A stretch of DNA of 64,000 nucleotides from Rossellomorea vietnamensis (GCF_025398035.1 NZ_CP104558.1:1612001-1676000); one strand, 5' to 3'. Shown: positions 1 to 8,840, counted from the stretch's first letter. Numbers and translations: made by a program. Notes: generated by a model not told the origin, from the sequence alone.

Positions 1-751
1 CACACCTGGCAATCGGGATTCCCGCCTGCAGGATCGAAACAACGGCCTCCACTGCATCATCAACTTGTTTGAAAGAAGCACGTGCTGCCACGATGTGTTC
101 AGGGATGCCGTATACGCGGAGGGTCAATTCCGTGATGCACCCCAGCGTCCCCTCAGACCCTACGAATAAGCTATTCAAGTGATAACCGGAGGAGGACTTC
201 TGTGCCATATTCCCGGTGTGGATCACTTCTCCATCAGGGAGTACCACTTCGAGATCACGCACCTGATCACGCATGACACCGTATTTAACAGACGTCGTCC
301 CACTGGCATTCGTCGCAGCCATTCCGCCGAGAGTCGCATCTGCTCCGGGATCCACCGAGAAGAATAGACCATATTTCTTTAACTCTTTGTTCAGTTGGGT
401 CCGCGTCACACCGGGTTGAACCTTCACGAGGAAATCCTTTTCCCTTACCTCAAGGATTCTATTCATCTCGGAAAAATCGATCGTGATCCCTTTGTCATAC
501 GGGATGACGTGCCCTTCAAGACTAGTGCCAAGTCCAAAAGGAATGATGGGTATATGGTGAGCTGACGCCACTTTCACGACAGCCCTCACCTCCTCACTGC
601 TGCGGGGGAACACCACTACGTCCGGCGGGCTTGGGGAGTGATAGGACTCATCTTTCCCATGCTGATCCAAAACCGTTTCATTCATCGTCACCTGTCCATT
701 GCCAACAACCTCCCTTAATTCATCCAACAAACGACCATCCTTCACACTCAT
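1..751 (-). CDS. FAD-binding oxidase, GlcD/D-lactate dehydrogenase type (C-terminus beyond the window)
   Basis: The first 250 codons of an FAD-linked oxidase read leftward and run off the window edge. A PP-loop-like stretch PFGLGTSLEG near residue 73, then VQPGV, GGMAATNASGT and LFVGSEGTLG, are the hallmarks of the FAD_binding_4 fold of glycolate/D-lactate dehydrogenases. The ATG at 751 has AAGGAG about 10 nt upstream. Membership of the family is clear; the exact 2-hydroxy acid is not. It is a different gene from glcD at 45130, so the window carries two GlcD-family proteins. No partner iron-sulfur subunit is visible on this side. Confidence 0.85.
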   Translation of the reverse strand, partial: MSVKDGRLLDELREVVGNGQVTMNETVLDQHGKDESYHSPSPPDVVVFPRSSEEVRAVVKVASAHHIPIIPFGLGTSLEGHVIPYDKGITIDFSEMNRILEVREKDFLVKVQPGVTRTQLNKELKKYGLFFSVDPGADATLGGMAATNASGTTSVKYGVMRDQVRDLEVVLPDGEVIHTGNMAQKSSSGYHLNSLFVGSEGTLGCITELTLRVYGIPEHIVAARASFKQVDDAVEAVVSILQAGIPIARC

Positions 752-846
752 AAGCCCTCTCTCCTTCAAAATGTATAATGTATCGAATTATACCCAATAA
801 TCAGAATATTTCAATAGTCATTTGGGATTCTTTTGAGATATCATTT

Positions 847-923
847 GAGGGACGGACCTTCAAAAACGGCCTTTTTACTGAAGAATCCTTATCATACCGG
901 GATTTCAGTGAGGTCCGTCCCTC
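847..923. repeat. Inverted pair of the GAGGGACGGACCT dispersed repeat
   Basis: The 13-mer GAGGGACGGACCT at 847-859 is matched by its exact reverse complement at 911-923, separated by 51 nt. The pair lies between the FAD oxidase start and the threonine-aldolase-like gene. The same 13-mer occurs ten more times in intergenic or gene-end positions of this window, so this is a dispersed palindromic repeat, not a local hairpin. Confidence 0.85.
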
Positions 924-924
924 C

Positions 925-967
925 AAAAAAGTGGTATCGGAAGAGTTCCTTCCGATACCACTTTTTT
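925..967. terminator. Bidirectional rho-independent terminator
   Basis: A 13-bp perfect stem (931-943 with 949-961, 5-nt loop) is flanked by A6 on the left and T6 on the right, so it can work on both strands. It ends just at the stop codon of the aldolase-like gene, which reads leftward into it. Confidence 0.85.
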
Positions 968-968
968 G

Positions 969-2063
969 TCATTTATGCTCTTGTTTTAGTTTTTCATTTA
1001 GGAGGGTGAACATGTTTTCCAGGTTTTCTTTGGGTACGGTTTTGTATTGGTCCCCGATGCTTGCTTCAAAAACACATTCATTTTCGCTTACTTCTTTCAC
1101 GTAGCCGGTTAAGCCGACCCCCGTTTCTTCATACACTCCAATCAGAATACTTTCGATCTGCTTTTGAGGGTAGTGGAAGAAGACGTGAAACATATTTGAA
1201 ACAGGCGTTTCCGGCAAGGTCCTGATCCCCTTACAACCATTCAAATAAGCAGCCAGTTCCTTGGCTCCTTCATAATATTGATCCATCTTATCGAAACGTT
1301 GATCGAAATAGTAGTCAGCACTGATAATGTATGGATAAAGACTGATCAGATCACCGCCATGGCGCCTTTTCCACACCTTGGATTCGTCAGTGAATTCCTC
1401 GTCGCCTGCAAGGATCGCACCTGCAATTCCTCCGAACCCCTTATAAAATGAAATATAGACGCTATCAAACAACTCACAGATTTCTGCAGCACTCTTCCCA
1501 TAATAAGGGAGCACTTCATAGAGTCGCGCCCCGTCCAGATGGAGCTTGATCCCCTTTTCACGGCAATATTGAGAAATGGCTACAAGGGTCTCATACTCAG
1601 GCAGCTGTCCTCCTATTTCCCGTTGAGGAAGCTCCAATAATAAGCATGCGATGTCTTCTTTCAAACCGACAACATCTTCAAGACTAATCACCGAGTCCTT
1701 ATCCGCCAGTAAAATGGGCTCGATCCCGTGTAGTTTTTTCAACCCATCCTCTTCATGAATTTCCAGATGACATAAAGGATGGTACGCCACTCTCTGTACC
1801 CCTTTTTGATCACACCAAATGCGGAGGGCAATCTGTTGGGCCATCGTTCCGCTTGGAAAGAACACCGACCTCTCTTTCCCAAGGCTATCCGCTATCTTCT
1901 CTTGAAAGTCTTCTATAATCTTTCCTGATCCGTATATATCGCTATCCAAATCACCATCGAACCCCTCCAGTGCCTCCTTCATAACATGAAGATCCCTTTT
2001 CCCATGACCCTGTAAAGGATGTGCAGCCTTTTTATACGCTTCAATTAACGTTATTTCCCCCAT
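969..2063 (-). CDS. Threonine aldolase / beta-eliminating lyase family PLP enzyme
   Basis: A 364-residue fold-type I PLP enzyme of the L-threonine-aldolase family, which splits L-threonine or related beta-hydroxy amino acids to glycine and an aldehyde. Seen: HLDGARL (cofactor-binding aspartate region) and SFYKGFGG, which carries the likely PLP lysine. The reading frame is open further upstream, but the ATG at 2063 is chosen because AGAAGGGGG lies just before it and the family N-terminus aligns there. It starts 14 nt after the stop of the hydrolase at 2078, so the two are probably cotranscribed. Substrate preference cannot be read from the sequence. Confidence 0.82.
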   Translation of the reverse strand: MGEITLIEAYKKAAHPLQGHGKRDLHVMKEALEGFDGDLDSDIYGSGKIIEDFQEKIADSLGKERSVFFPSGTMAQQIALRIWCDQKGVQRVAYHPLCHLEIHEEDGLKKLHGIEPILLADKDSVISLEDVVGLKEDIACLLLELPQREIGGQLPEYETLVAISQYCREKGIKLHLDGARLYEVLPYYGKSAAEICELFDSVYISFYKGFGGIAGAILAGDEEFTDESKVWKRRHGGDLISLYPYIISADYYFDQRFDKMDQYYEGAKELAAYLNGCKGIRTLPETPVSNMFHVFFHYPQKQIESILIGVYEETGVGLTGYVKEVSENECVFEASIGDQYKTVPKENLENMFTLLNEKLKQEHK

Positions 2064-2077
2064 CAAGATTCCCCCTT

Positions 2078-3040
2078 CTATGATTTCATCGCCTCGGCAA
2101 TGAACCCCTTGATCCGTTTCTTGTATTCTTCTTCTTGAACCGTGAATCCTTCTGTATGCCCTGCCCCCGGTACGATCCATAATTCTTTCAGACCCTTCGC
2201 AGCCTTATACAAGCGATTGGCCATTTCCGTCGGGACCAGTTCATCCTTATCGCCGTGAATGATGAAGAGGGGCAAATGGTTCTTCTTCACCTGTTCCAAT
2301 GCCGATGCTTCCTTGAATGAATATCCTGCTCTCACTTTTGTCACCACACCCGTGATGTCCATAATCGGAAACGCAGGTAACCGATAAAGATATTTCAACT
2401 GATGGGCAAGCTCCTCGTCCACTGAAGTATATCCACTATCCGCTATGATACCCTTCACCTCTTCCGGAAGGTCTTCACCACTCGTCATCAACACGGTGGC
2501 GGCCCCCATTGAAAAGCCATGGAGAAAGATGGTGTCCTGCCCTTTTTCATTAATCAGAAGATCGATCCACTTTTTCATATCAAGCCGGTCGTCCCAGCCA
2601 TAGCCGATATAGTCCCCTTCACTCTTACCATGCCCCCGAGCATCGGGCTTCAGGATATTGTATCCCTCTTCATAATAGAATCTGGTGATCTCCGGCATTT
2701 GCTCACTGTTTCCCTTATACCCATGAGCAAGGATCACCGTTTTCCCATTAGGCGACTCGTTCTCGAGGTATCGGGCCCTAAGGGTCAACCCATCCTCCGA
2801 TTGGACCTCCACCGTTTGAAAATCCCGCTTGCTTGTCCAGTTCCTTAATTCTTCCAACCTCTCCTGTTCTTCCTCCAATGCACTGACCGCCTCGACGGCT
2901 TCTTCCGTCCCGCCGTAAAGCTCCACTGCTTCATTGCTGCGATTGATGGCTACATCATAAAAGTAGTTGCCGGCGACAGTCAGACCAATGAGTAGAAACA
3001 ACACCAAACTGCTGACAATCCACAGAATTTTCTTTTTCAT
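2078..3040 (-). CDS. Membrane-anchored alpha/beta hydrolase
   Basis: A 320-residue serine hydrolase resembling B. subtilis YqkD. An N-terminal hydrophobic helix (about residues 4-24) suggests anchoring or export. The nucleophile elbow is GFSMGA (GxSxG), an HGYKGN loop forms the oxyanion region, an acid lies in HGDKDE, and the catalytic histidine is in GAGHTEG near the C-terminus. The start at 3040 is preferred over an upstream in-frame ATG because AAGGAG sits 7 nt before it. It is followed closely by the aldolase-like gene. The substrate is unknown. Confidence 0.82.
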   Translation of the reverse strand: MKKKILWIVSSLVLFLLIGLTVAGNYFYDVAINRSNEAVELYGGTEEAVEAVSALEEEQERLEELRNWTSKRDFQTVEVQSEDGLTLRARYLENESPNGKTVILAHGYKGNSEQMPEITRFYYEEGYNILKPDARGHGKSEGDYIGYGWDDRLDMKKWIDLLINEKGQDTIFLHGFSMGAATVLMTSGEDLPEEVKGIIADSGYTSVDEELAHQLKYLYRLPAFPIMDITGVVTKVRAGYSFKEASALEQVKKNHLPLFIIHGDKDELVPTEMANRLYKAAKGLKELWIVPGAGHTEGFTVQEEEYKKRIKGFIAEAMKS

Positions 3041-3135
3041 GGCACGTTCTCCTTCATACAAGTAGTTATCTCTATTTTACTTGAAGGCTGCCTAAGTTTC
3101 ACAGAAAAAAGACCTGCTTAAATGTTCTTTCCCCG

Positions 3136-3163
3136 AAAAAAAACGCCCAGGTTCACTGAGCGT
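3136..3163 (-). terminator. Rho-independent terminator downstream of yunD
   Basis: On the minus strand an 8-bp stem ACGCTCAG/CTGGGCGT (one G-T pair) with a 5-nt loop is followed by eight T. It lies 12 nt past the yunD stop. Confidence 0.75.
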
Positions 3164-3175
3164 CTCCGTTAAAGC

Positions 3176-4564
3176 CTAAGCCATGACATTACTGCCTTCA
3201 CGCCACCTATTCATCTGCGCTTTTTCAATGAACCCTCCGCGTTCGGCATATATCCGGATCACATCACGAATCTCTTCAGGGAGGTATTTTTCATTTCGGC
3301 CGTGACCGAGGGATTCATAACCGGATCCCCTCTGTAAATAATCAGAAGAGGCAACGGAATACCATTTCTCATCCTCCAAGGGCGCACCTGCAATGAGGAT
3401 TTCAGAGATTCGCCGTCCTTCATGAATAATTTCTGCACCCGACACATGAAGTCTGCCAACGAATTTCCCCCTGAAGCCCGGTCCTCTTCCATCAGCCAAG
3501 CACACCTGGGCATCCAGTGAATCCTTAATCGCCTTCCGGATATATTTCCCCAGGATTTCGAATGAAGTCGGATTCAATGGGGATGGACAGATTTCGATGA
3601 GTTTCTTGTGACTGATATCCTGAAAAGCCCCGGCGTTCACGATACCACTATTGATCAATCCGAAATCGCATTTCAGCATGTCCTGCAGACCGTCGGCAAT
3701 CAAATTCGCCATCGGATTCTCTTCCATCACATCATGCCAAAGGGGCCAATCGAGTGTGTAAAGCGGCCTGCTTAACGCCTCGATCGCTTTTTCTTTATTG
3801 TCTTTCAGGATATCGATTACCTCCTGATCAGCTGGAAAGGGCTTTGTCGAGATCGTTTCACCACGTATCAGTTCAACTCCCTCATTTGTTACTTCCACTT
3901 CGACCAGACCCACGTACTCCCCATAGCAGCCCGCACTGTTCAACACTGTACCATTCACACTCTTCGCCTGTGCATAGAGCTGATGATCATGAGCTGAAAG
4001 AATGATATCCACCTCATCCAGCTCATTCGCAAGTTCCTCGTCGGCTTCCGTACCCACATGATTCAGAAGGATACAGACGTCATATGTTCCACGGTGACGA
4101 ACGAGCTCCTCCTTGATGGCATTCTTATAATCCGAGATATGTACCCCGAGACCATCATTGAACCCCTGCAGGTCAGGGGATGCACCCGTTATGAAAATTC
4201 GGAGGCCGTTCTTCTCCATAATGACGCTTGACTTCACTCCGCTGATGGGTGCCTTGTCTTTTCTGTACAGATTGTTGCTGATAAAAGGGATCGGACTACT
4301 ACCGGCCATATGTTCAAGAGTATCGAAGCCGTTGAACATCTCATTGTTCCCGATGGTCAATGCATCATAGCCGACACTTCTAAGCAGTTCAATCGCAGCC
4401 ATCCCCTTTGTTCCCTGAAGCTCGATGCTTTTGAAATCGGCAAAATCTCCCCCGTCCAGCACAATCGTATTCTCATCTTTATACTCTTTGATCAGTGAAG
4501 CCGCTCTCCCGAATGCCTCAAAGTGGCTGTGTACATCATTTGTATGTAATATTTTAAGTTTCAT
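3176..4564 (-). CDS. yunD: Bifunctional metallophosphatase / 5'-nucleotidase, YunD type
   Basis: A 462-residue calcineurin-like phosphoesterase plus 5'-nucleotidase C-terminal domain. The N-terminus LHTNDVHSHF, then DGGDF, GNNEM, LNHVG and SAHDHQ are the metal-binding blocks of the two-metal phosphoesterase fold; the second half carries the nucleotidase domain (INSGIVNAG). There is no signal peptide, unlike UshA/YfkN, which fits the cytoplasmic YunD group. The start at 4564 is chosen because GTGGAGG lies 5 nt upstream, inside the longer GTG-started frame. The gene stands alone between two terminators. Confidence 0.82.
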   Translation of the reverse strand: MKLKILHTNDVHSHFEAFGRAASLIKEYKDENTIVLDGGDFADFKSIELQGTKGMAAIELLRSVGYDALTIGNNEMFNGFDTLEHMAGSSPIPFISNNLYRKDKAPISGVKSSVIMEKNGLRIFITGASPDLQGFNDGLGVHISDYKNAIKEELVRHRGTYDVCILLNHVGTEADEELANELDEVDIILSAHDHQLYAQAKSVNGTVLNSAGCYGEYVGLVEVEVTNEGVELIRGETISTKPFPADQEVIDILKDNKEKAIEALSRPLYTLDWPLWHDVMEENPMANLIADGLQDMLKCDFGLINSGIVNAGAFQDISHKKLIEICPSPLNPTSFEILGKYIRKAIKDSLDAQVCLADGRGPGFRGKFVGRLHVSGAEIIHEGRRISEILIAGAPLEDEKWYSVASSDYLQRGSGYESLGHGRNEKYLPEEIRDVIRIYAERGGFIEKAQMNRWREGSNVMA

Positions 4565-4645
4565 CTTAACCTCCACAAATGTTTGTCAGAAAACTCTCTC
4601 TATTAATAGTATAGGAAATCCGGAGGGTGTAAAGGCTTTTTATGG

Positions 4646-4688
4646 AAAAAAAGAGAGCTTATCTTCCATGAGGTGGGAGGTAAGCTCT
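4646..4688 (-). terminator. Terminator of the DUF4397-sortase operon
   Basis: On the minus strand AGAGCTTA (4681-4688) pairs with TAAGCTCT (4654-4661), followed by a T-run (4646-4652). It directly follows the sortase stop at 4693. Confidence 0.75.
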
Positions 4689-4692
4689 ACTT

Positions 4693-5307
4693 TTAAAATT
4701 CTTTCGTTTGATCATCTACCAGCTCTGTATAGACAACGAGTCGTTCAACGTAGTTATGAATATCATGATCGAAATAACCTGTGCATGTGATCAGATTGAG
4801 CATCCTTTTCTCACTCGGACCAAAAATTTTTCGAAGCGGTGCATCATCTTTATCGTAGGCGACCTTTTCCCTCACCACGAATGTAAGGGTTTCTCCAGAT
4901 TCCCCCTGCAGATGGATCTCATCACCAGGCTCAAGCGTCTTCAGCTCAAAAAAAACAGCCGGTTTCTTCTCATCATCTACATGCCCTGCAAGAACGGCAT
5001 TCCCCTTTTCACCCGGTTGAAAGCCCGGTTCAAACCACGCTACATCCTTACCGTTCTTCGGAAGCTCCATATTCCCGTTCTTATCAAGCCCAAACTCCTT
5101 AATCGGCGCCTCAAGTCCTAGCTTAGGGATCGACAGGAAGGTTGGTTTGATCTTGTTCTCTTCTTCTACTGCTTCAGGCGTTTTGGCTTGAACAGGTTGT
5201 TCAACGGTGGATGATTGAACACCGGTATCCGGAACGGTTTGAGGCTCTTCGGCAGCACATGCCGCCAGAAGAGCCATAAGGGGAATAGTCAGTAATCGTT
5301 TTTTCAT
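4693..5307 (-). CDS. Class F sortase, lipoprotein-anchored
   Basis: A 204-residue sortase, probably attaching the DUF4397 protein encoded just upstream. The N-terminus has a lipobox (LLAAC, Cys17), so the enzyme may be lipid-anchored. Catalytic triad candidates are His109 (AGHVDD), Cys175 (ITCTGYFD) and Arg189 (VERLVV), in the usual order. The start ATG overlaps the stop of the preceding gene in the form TAATG, and no good Shine-Dalgarno precedes it, so translation is probably coupled. Family assignment is firm; the sorting motif it reads is inferred from the neighbour. Confidence 0.88.
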   Translation of the reverse strand: MKKRLLTIPLMALLAACAAEEPQTVPDTGVQSSTVEQPVQAKTPEAVEEENKIKPTFLSIPKLGLEAPIKEFGLDKNGNMELPKNGKDVAWFEPGFQPGEKGNAVLAGHVDDEKKPAVFFELKTLEPGDEIHLQGESGETLTFVVREKVAYDKDDAPLRKIFGPSEKRMLNLITCTGYFDHDIHNYVERLVVYTELVDDQTKEF

Positions 5308-6098
5308 TATTTTTGCAGTTGTCTGCGTGTGACAAATAGTAGAGCCGCTCCACCTAATACCACTGCTGCAAGTACAATTGGAAGGTTGGAAGATTGTTCA
5401 GTCGCCGCTCCGCCCATTCCTGTTTCAGGCATACTTCCAGGCATCATAGTATAATCCTTCAACACAAGCACTTCTAATTGATCAGCCGTGTTAATGGCAA
5501 ATACGCTGTATACCGTGTTTTCTTCAAGCATCGTACCTGACAGATCCAACACTTGATCTCCTTCAGGTGTTCTGATTTCCAAATCATATGTTCCTGGATC
5601 TAATTCCTTGTAATCTGTGATTGCTTTGAATTCTGCCCCGCTGAATAATGCATCTCCACCTATAGGACCTACATCAACAGTCGGTGCATCCGGTGAAAGA
5701 TGTCCAACGCGTACCTTCGTCATCCCTTCCGTTACATCCATCGAGTCTTGTGCCACGACTAGTTCCAGGTTTTCCAACGTATTGGCCGCTGCTACAGTGT
5801 AAGCCATACCCGCTTCAACCGTCAGGTCTTGAGAAATGACCGGATCTTCGCTTCCCATGGTCCCCGCAGCATAAATTTCCACTTTATGGTCTCCGGCAGG
5901 AAGATTCATATAATCCGTCGATGCTTTAAATTCCGCACCTTCCACCACGGCATTTCCGTCAACATATACATCGACAGCCGGGGCATCCGGAGAAGCATGT
6001 ACGATACGAACCATCGCATCATTTTCTGCTGCGAACGCACCTCCTGCCAGTGATAGGAAAAGCATAGCAATTACAAAAATCGTAAAAATCTTTTTCAT
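5307..6098 (-). CDS. DUF4397 repeat surface protein with C-terminal MPETG sorting-like signal
   Basis: A 263-residue exported protein: signal peptide (residues 1-23, AFA cleavage region), then two DUF4397 repeats, each with the signature HASPDAP/HLSPDAP followed by VDV. Near the C-terminus come MPETG (223-227), a hydrophobic segment and the basic tail RRQLQK, the layout of a sortase substrate with a leading M in place of the usual L. The longer in-frame start was rejected because AAAGGAG lies just before the ATG at 6098. The binding function of DUF4397 is unknown. Operon with the class F sortase, coupled by a 1-nt overlap. Confidence 0.85.
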   Translation of the reverse strand: MKKIFTIFVIAMLFLSLAGGAFAAENDAMVRIVHASPDAPAVDVYVDGNAVVEGAEFKASTDYMNLPAGDHKVEIYAAGTMGSEDPVISQDLTVEAGMAYTVAAANTLENLELVVAQDSMDVTEGMTKVRVGHLSPDAPTVDVGPIGGDALFSGAEFKAITDYKELDPGTYDLEIRTPEGDQVLDLSGTMLEENTVYSVFAINTADQLEVLVLKDYTMMPGSMPETGMGGAATEQSSNLPIVLAAVVLGGAALLFVTRRQLQK

Positions 6099-6120
6099 TT
6101 CATCCACTCCTTTTGTTTTG

Positions 6121-6144
6121 TACAAGTTTTGTAGTTTACTTGTA
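6121..6144. promoter_or_regulatory. Inverted repeat upstream of the DUF4397-sortase operon
   Basis: TACAAGT (6121-6127) and ACTTGTA (6138-6144) form a perfect 7-bp dyad with a 10-nt gap, 23 nt upstream of the start codon. A possible minus-strand -35 (TTGAAA, 6174-6179) lies further upstream. It could be an operator or a leader hairpin; there is no direct support for either. Confidence 0.4.
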
Positions 6145-6233
6145 TATTAAATGTATAATCACATGAAAAAGATTTCAACTTTGAACTGCACGACTCAGCA
6201 CATTCACTCTTTCACTGACTAATGAGGGGCTCC

Positions 6234-6704
6234 TCATTCAAACATTGGTACCCGGGGATCCTTATCATAACAGTGGACAAGCATAGAATGAAGCTGTCCA
6301 CGGTGGTGATAAAGATGAGCTGCGACCTCCACCAGCCATTCGAATCTTGTATAGGTCACTCCCCAATATGACGTGGTCTCTTCCATTAGCATTTCTTCCG
6401 TCCACTTCGCCACCCGCTCTTTCAAATAGTGAACATTCTCCTGTAGTTCCATTCTCATTTCATCGAGGGTATGGATAGATTTATTCCCATAAAAAGAATC
6501 CATTTCTTCTCGACTGGCTCCACCAGCGATGAGATCATCCGCCATGCATATGAGAGAAATATGTGAAAGCAACTCCCCTATGGAATGCTTGGAAGGAGTG
6601 GGTCTCATTAATAGGTCTTCCTCTTTAAGACCGTCCATGATCTTTATGATCGACTCGACGGCTACTTCGATTTGATGCAGGGTGCTTCGGCAATATACAT
6701 TCAT
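6234..6704 (-). CDS. DinB family protein
   Basis: About 156 residues with the DinB four-helix metalloprotein pattern: a histidine in LLSHISL and the paired HLYHHRGQ near the C-terminus supply the predicted metal triad. DinB/YfiT proteins act as metal-dependent thiol or hydrolytic enzymes, but the substrate here cannot be told. Three in-frame ATGs lie within 18 nt; the last (6704) is favoured because AGGAGA is 6 nt before it. It reads away from adeC on the other strand. Confidence 0.8.
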   Translation of the reverse strand: MNVYCRSTLHQIEVAVESIIKIMDGLKEEDLLMRPTPSKHSIGELLSHISLICMADDLIAGGASREEMDSFYGNKSIHTLDEMRMELQENVHYLKERVAKWTEEMLMEETTSYWGVTYTRFEWLVEVAAHLYHHRGQLHSMLVHCYDKDPRVPMFE

Positions 6705-6821
6705 TTTCATTCTCCTCATGACCTTTTACTTTCATTATACAAGGGGATACCCATTGACACATTCCATTCGATGCATATACAATGTGAAATAATCATTTTG
6801 CATAAATAAATATATTCGCAT

Positions 6822-6890
6822 ACTCGTATAATATTGGAAATATGGTCCAAAAGTTTCTACCAAACTACCGTAAATGGTTTGACTACGAGA
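6822..6890 (+). ncRNA. Purine riboswitch aptamer, guanine/hypoxanthine class
   Basis: The conserved core is present: P1 CTCGTA/TACGAG (6823-6828 with 6884-6889), AATATGG in the P2 region, GTTTCTACC joining P2 and P3, and CCGTAAATGG in the P3 loop. The residue that pairs with the ligand is C (6883, in GACTAC), as in guanine aptamers; adenine aptamers have T there. It leads into adeC through a terminator. Confidence 0.93.
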
Positions 6891-6960
6891 GAGAGCAGCG
6901 ACAGCAGTCCCTGCTCTTCTCTCTCTTTAAGTCAAACCCCGGATGAATCCCGGGGTTTTT
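6877..6960 (+). promoter_or_regulatory. adeC: Riboswitch expression platform: antiterminator and terminator
   Basis: The terminator is AAACCCCGG (6934-6942) paired with CCGGGGTTT (6950-6958), followed by T. The alternative structure pairs GGTTTGAC of the aptamer 3' strand (6876-6883) with GTCAAACC (6931-6938), extended by GAGAGAG/CTCTCTC in between. Both use 6934-6938, so ligand binding should free the terminator and stop transcription of adeC. Confidence 0.85.
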
Positions 6961-6983
6961 CTATTCGATAAGGAGAGGATCAC

Positions 6984-8726
6984 ATGAGTACACAAAAAGA
7001 ATCACTAAAGAAACGGATTGCAGCGGCCAATAAAGATATCCCTGCAGACTTAGTCATAAAAAACGCGAAAATCATCGATGTCTTCAATCTGGAAATCATG
7101 GACGGAGATGTCGCGATAACGGACGGGATATTTGTCGGTATCGGGAAGTACGAAGGAACACAAGTGATTGATGCAATGGGGAAATATATCAGTCCCTCCT
7201 TTATCGACGCACATGTCCATATCGAATCCTCCATGGTCACCCCTTCTGAGTTCGCAAAAGTCGTTCTTCCGCACGGCGTCACGACCGTCATCACTGATCC
7301 ACATGAAATAGCCAATGTGTCCGGTGAAGATGGGATCCAGTTCATGCTGGACGATTCAGAACACATTCCATTAGACGTCTTCACCATGCTTCCTTCCTGT
7401 GTCCCTGCCACACCTTTTGAACATTCAGGAGCCACTTTGACAGCACATGAGTTGATACCTTTTTATCAGCATGAACGTGTCCTCGGACTTGCCGAAGTGA
7501 TGGATTATCCATCTCTGCAAAAACGGGAAGACTCGATTGTGGACAAAATCACCGCCACCGTATCATTCACCCACAATATGGACGGCCATCTGGCTGGTCT
7601 TGATACGAATGCCATCAATGTATATAAATCAGCGGGCATCCGGACCGATCATGAGTGTACCTCCGTTCAAGAAGCAAAGGAACGCCTGCGGAGGGGGATG
7701 TACCTTTTGATCCGGGAAGGGAGTGTCGCAAAGGATCTCTCGTCTCTCATCGGTGTCGTCAATGATAGAAATGCACGCCGATGCCTCTTTTGTACAGATG
7801 ATAAACATCTGGATGACTTAATCGAAGAAGGCAGTATCGATCATAATATCCGGTTAGCCATCGGGGAAGGCCTCGATCCAATATTGGCGATTGCCATGGC
7901 CTCCCTGCATGCCGCCGAATGTTACGGCCTTCATCACAAAGGAGCCATTGCCCCTGGCTATGAAGCGGATTTCGTCCTGCTTGAAAACCTTGAAACAGTG
8001 ACCATATCTGATGTGTTCAAAGCTGGAAAAGCGGTAGCTAAGGATGGGCAGTACATTGGGAATACGATTGTCAAAACACATCCTGACTCATCCCTGACGT
8101 CAACAGTCCATATTCCTGACATTACTGAAGAAGATCTGACAATCAAAATCGGGGCTGCAAAAAAAGCGAATATTATTGAAATTAATCCCAATCAGCTTCG
8201 AACAAATAAACGAATCGAAACGATACAAGTAGAAAACGGAAGCTTCAAATCCTCACCTATTCATGATCACCTCAAAATCGTCGTCGTGGAAAGACATAAC
8301 CACACTGACAACATTGGATTAGGCATCGTCAAAGGTTTCGGATTGAAGGATGGAGCCATTGCCACCACCATTGCCCATGATTCCCATAACATTGTGGCAA
8401 CGGGCACCAATGATGGGGATATCCTAACGGCTGTAAAGGCACTGGAAGAAATGAACGGCGGCCTTGTCATGGTGAAGGAAGGACGGACCATTGCCACCCT
8501 TCCTCTAGCCATAGCAGGTTTAATGTTTGAAGGGGACTATGAAGACGTTGCAAAGGGACTTCATCAGTTGAAGGATGCCTTCGTCAAATTGGGATTCTCC
8601 GGGGACTTTAATCCGTTTTTAACCCTCTCTTTCCTCACTCTGCCTGTGATCCCGGAATTGAAGCTGACGGATTTAGGGTTGTTCGATGTCGGGGATTGCC
8701 GGCATATCGAGGTGGGTTTGGAGTGA
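6984..8726 (+). CDS. adeC: Adenine deaminase
   Basis: A 580-residue amidohydrolase that converts adenine to hypoxanthine and ammonia in purine salvage. Seen: the metal-binding HVHIESSM block (about residues 77-84), ITDPHEI, and CTDDKH (about 270), plus the C-terminal domain with GLGIVKGFG typical of AdeC. The length matches B. subtilis AdeC. AAGGAGAGG precedes the ATG. Expression is probably switched off by guanine or hypoxanthine through the riboswitch at 6822-6960, so the reaction product may feed back on the gene. A bidirectional terminator follows at 8841. Confidence 0.95.
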   Translation: MSTQKESLKKRIAAANKDIPADLVIKNAKIIDVFNLEIMDGDVAITDGIFVGIGKYEGTQVIDAMGKYISPSFIDAHVHIESSMVTPSEFAKVVLPHGVTTVITDPHEIANVSGEDGIQFMLDDSEHIPLDVFTMLPSCVPATPFEHSGATLTAHELIPFYQHERVLGLAEVMDYPSLQKREDSIVDKITATVSFTHNMDGHLAGLDTNAINVYKSAGIRTDHECTSVQEAKERLRRGMYLLIREGSVAKDLSSLIGVVNDRNARRCLFCTDDKHLDDLIEEGSIDHNIRLAIGEGLDPILAIAMASLHAAECYGLHHKGAIAPGYEADFVLLENLETVTISDVFKAGKAVAKDGQYIGNTIVKTHPDSSLTSTVHIPDITEEDLTIKIGAAKKANIIEINPNQLRTNKRIETIQVENGSFKSSPIHDHLKIVVVERHNHTDNIGLGIVKGFGLKDGAIATTIAHDSHNIVATGTNDGDILTAVKALEEMNGGLVMVKEGRTIATLPLAIAGLMFEGDYEDVAKGLHQLKDAFVKLGFSGDFNPFLTLSFLTLPVIPELKLTDLGLFDVGDCRHIEVGLE

Positions 8727-8787
8727 TGAAACGTGGAGTTGGACGGTTCGGTTGTTTTTTGCTTGACTGTTGAATTTCCCGCAGTTT

Positions 8788-8823
8788 TCAGCTGCTGATT
8801 TTCACCGTTATTTCAGCAGCTGA
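8788..8823. repeat. Two-unit 25-nt-phased TCAGCWGCTGA repeat
   Basis: TCAGCTGCTGA at 8788 and TCAGCAGCTGA at 8813 start exactly 25 nt apart. They can pair with each other as a hairpin. The same cores with the same 25-nt step occur at 48197-48332 and 57961-57996. Confidence 0.8.
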
Positions 8824-8840
8824 ACTCCACTTCCAATACT

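Noticed and set aside
778-1104. 108-codon plus-strand frame
   Set aside because: It spans the repeat pair, the terminator and the antisense end of the aldolase-like gene; no coding features.
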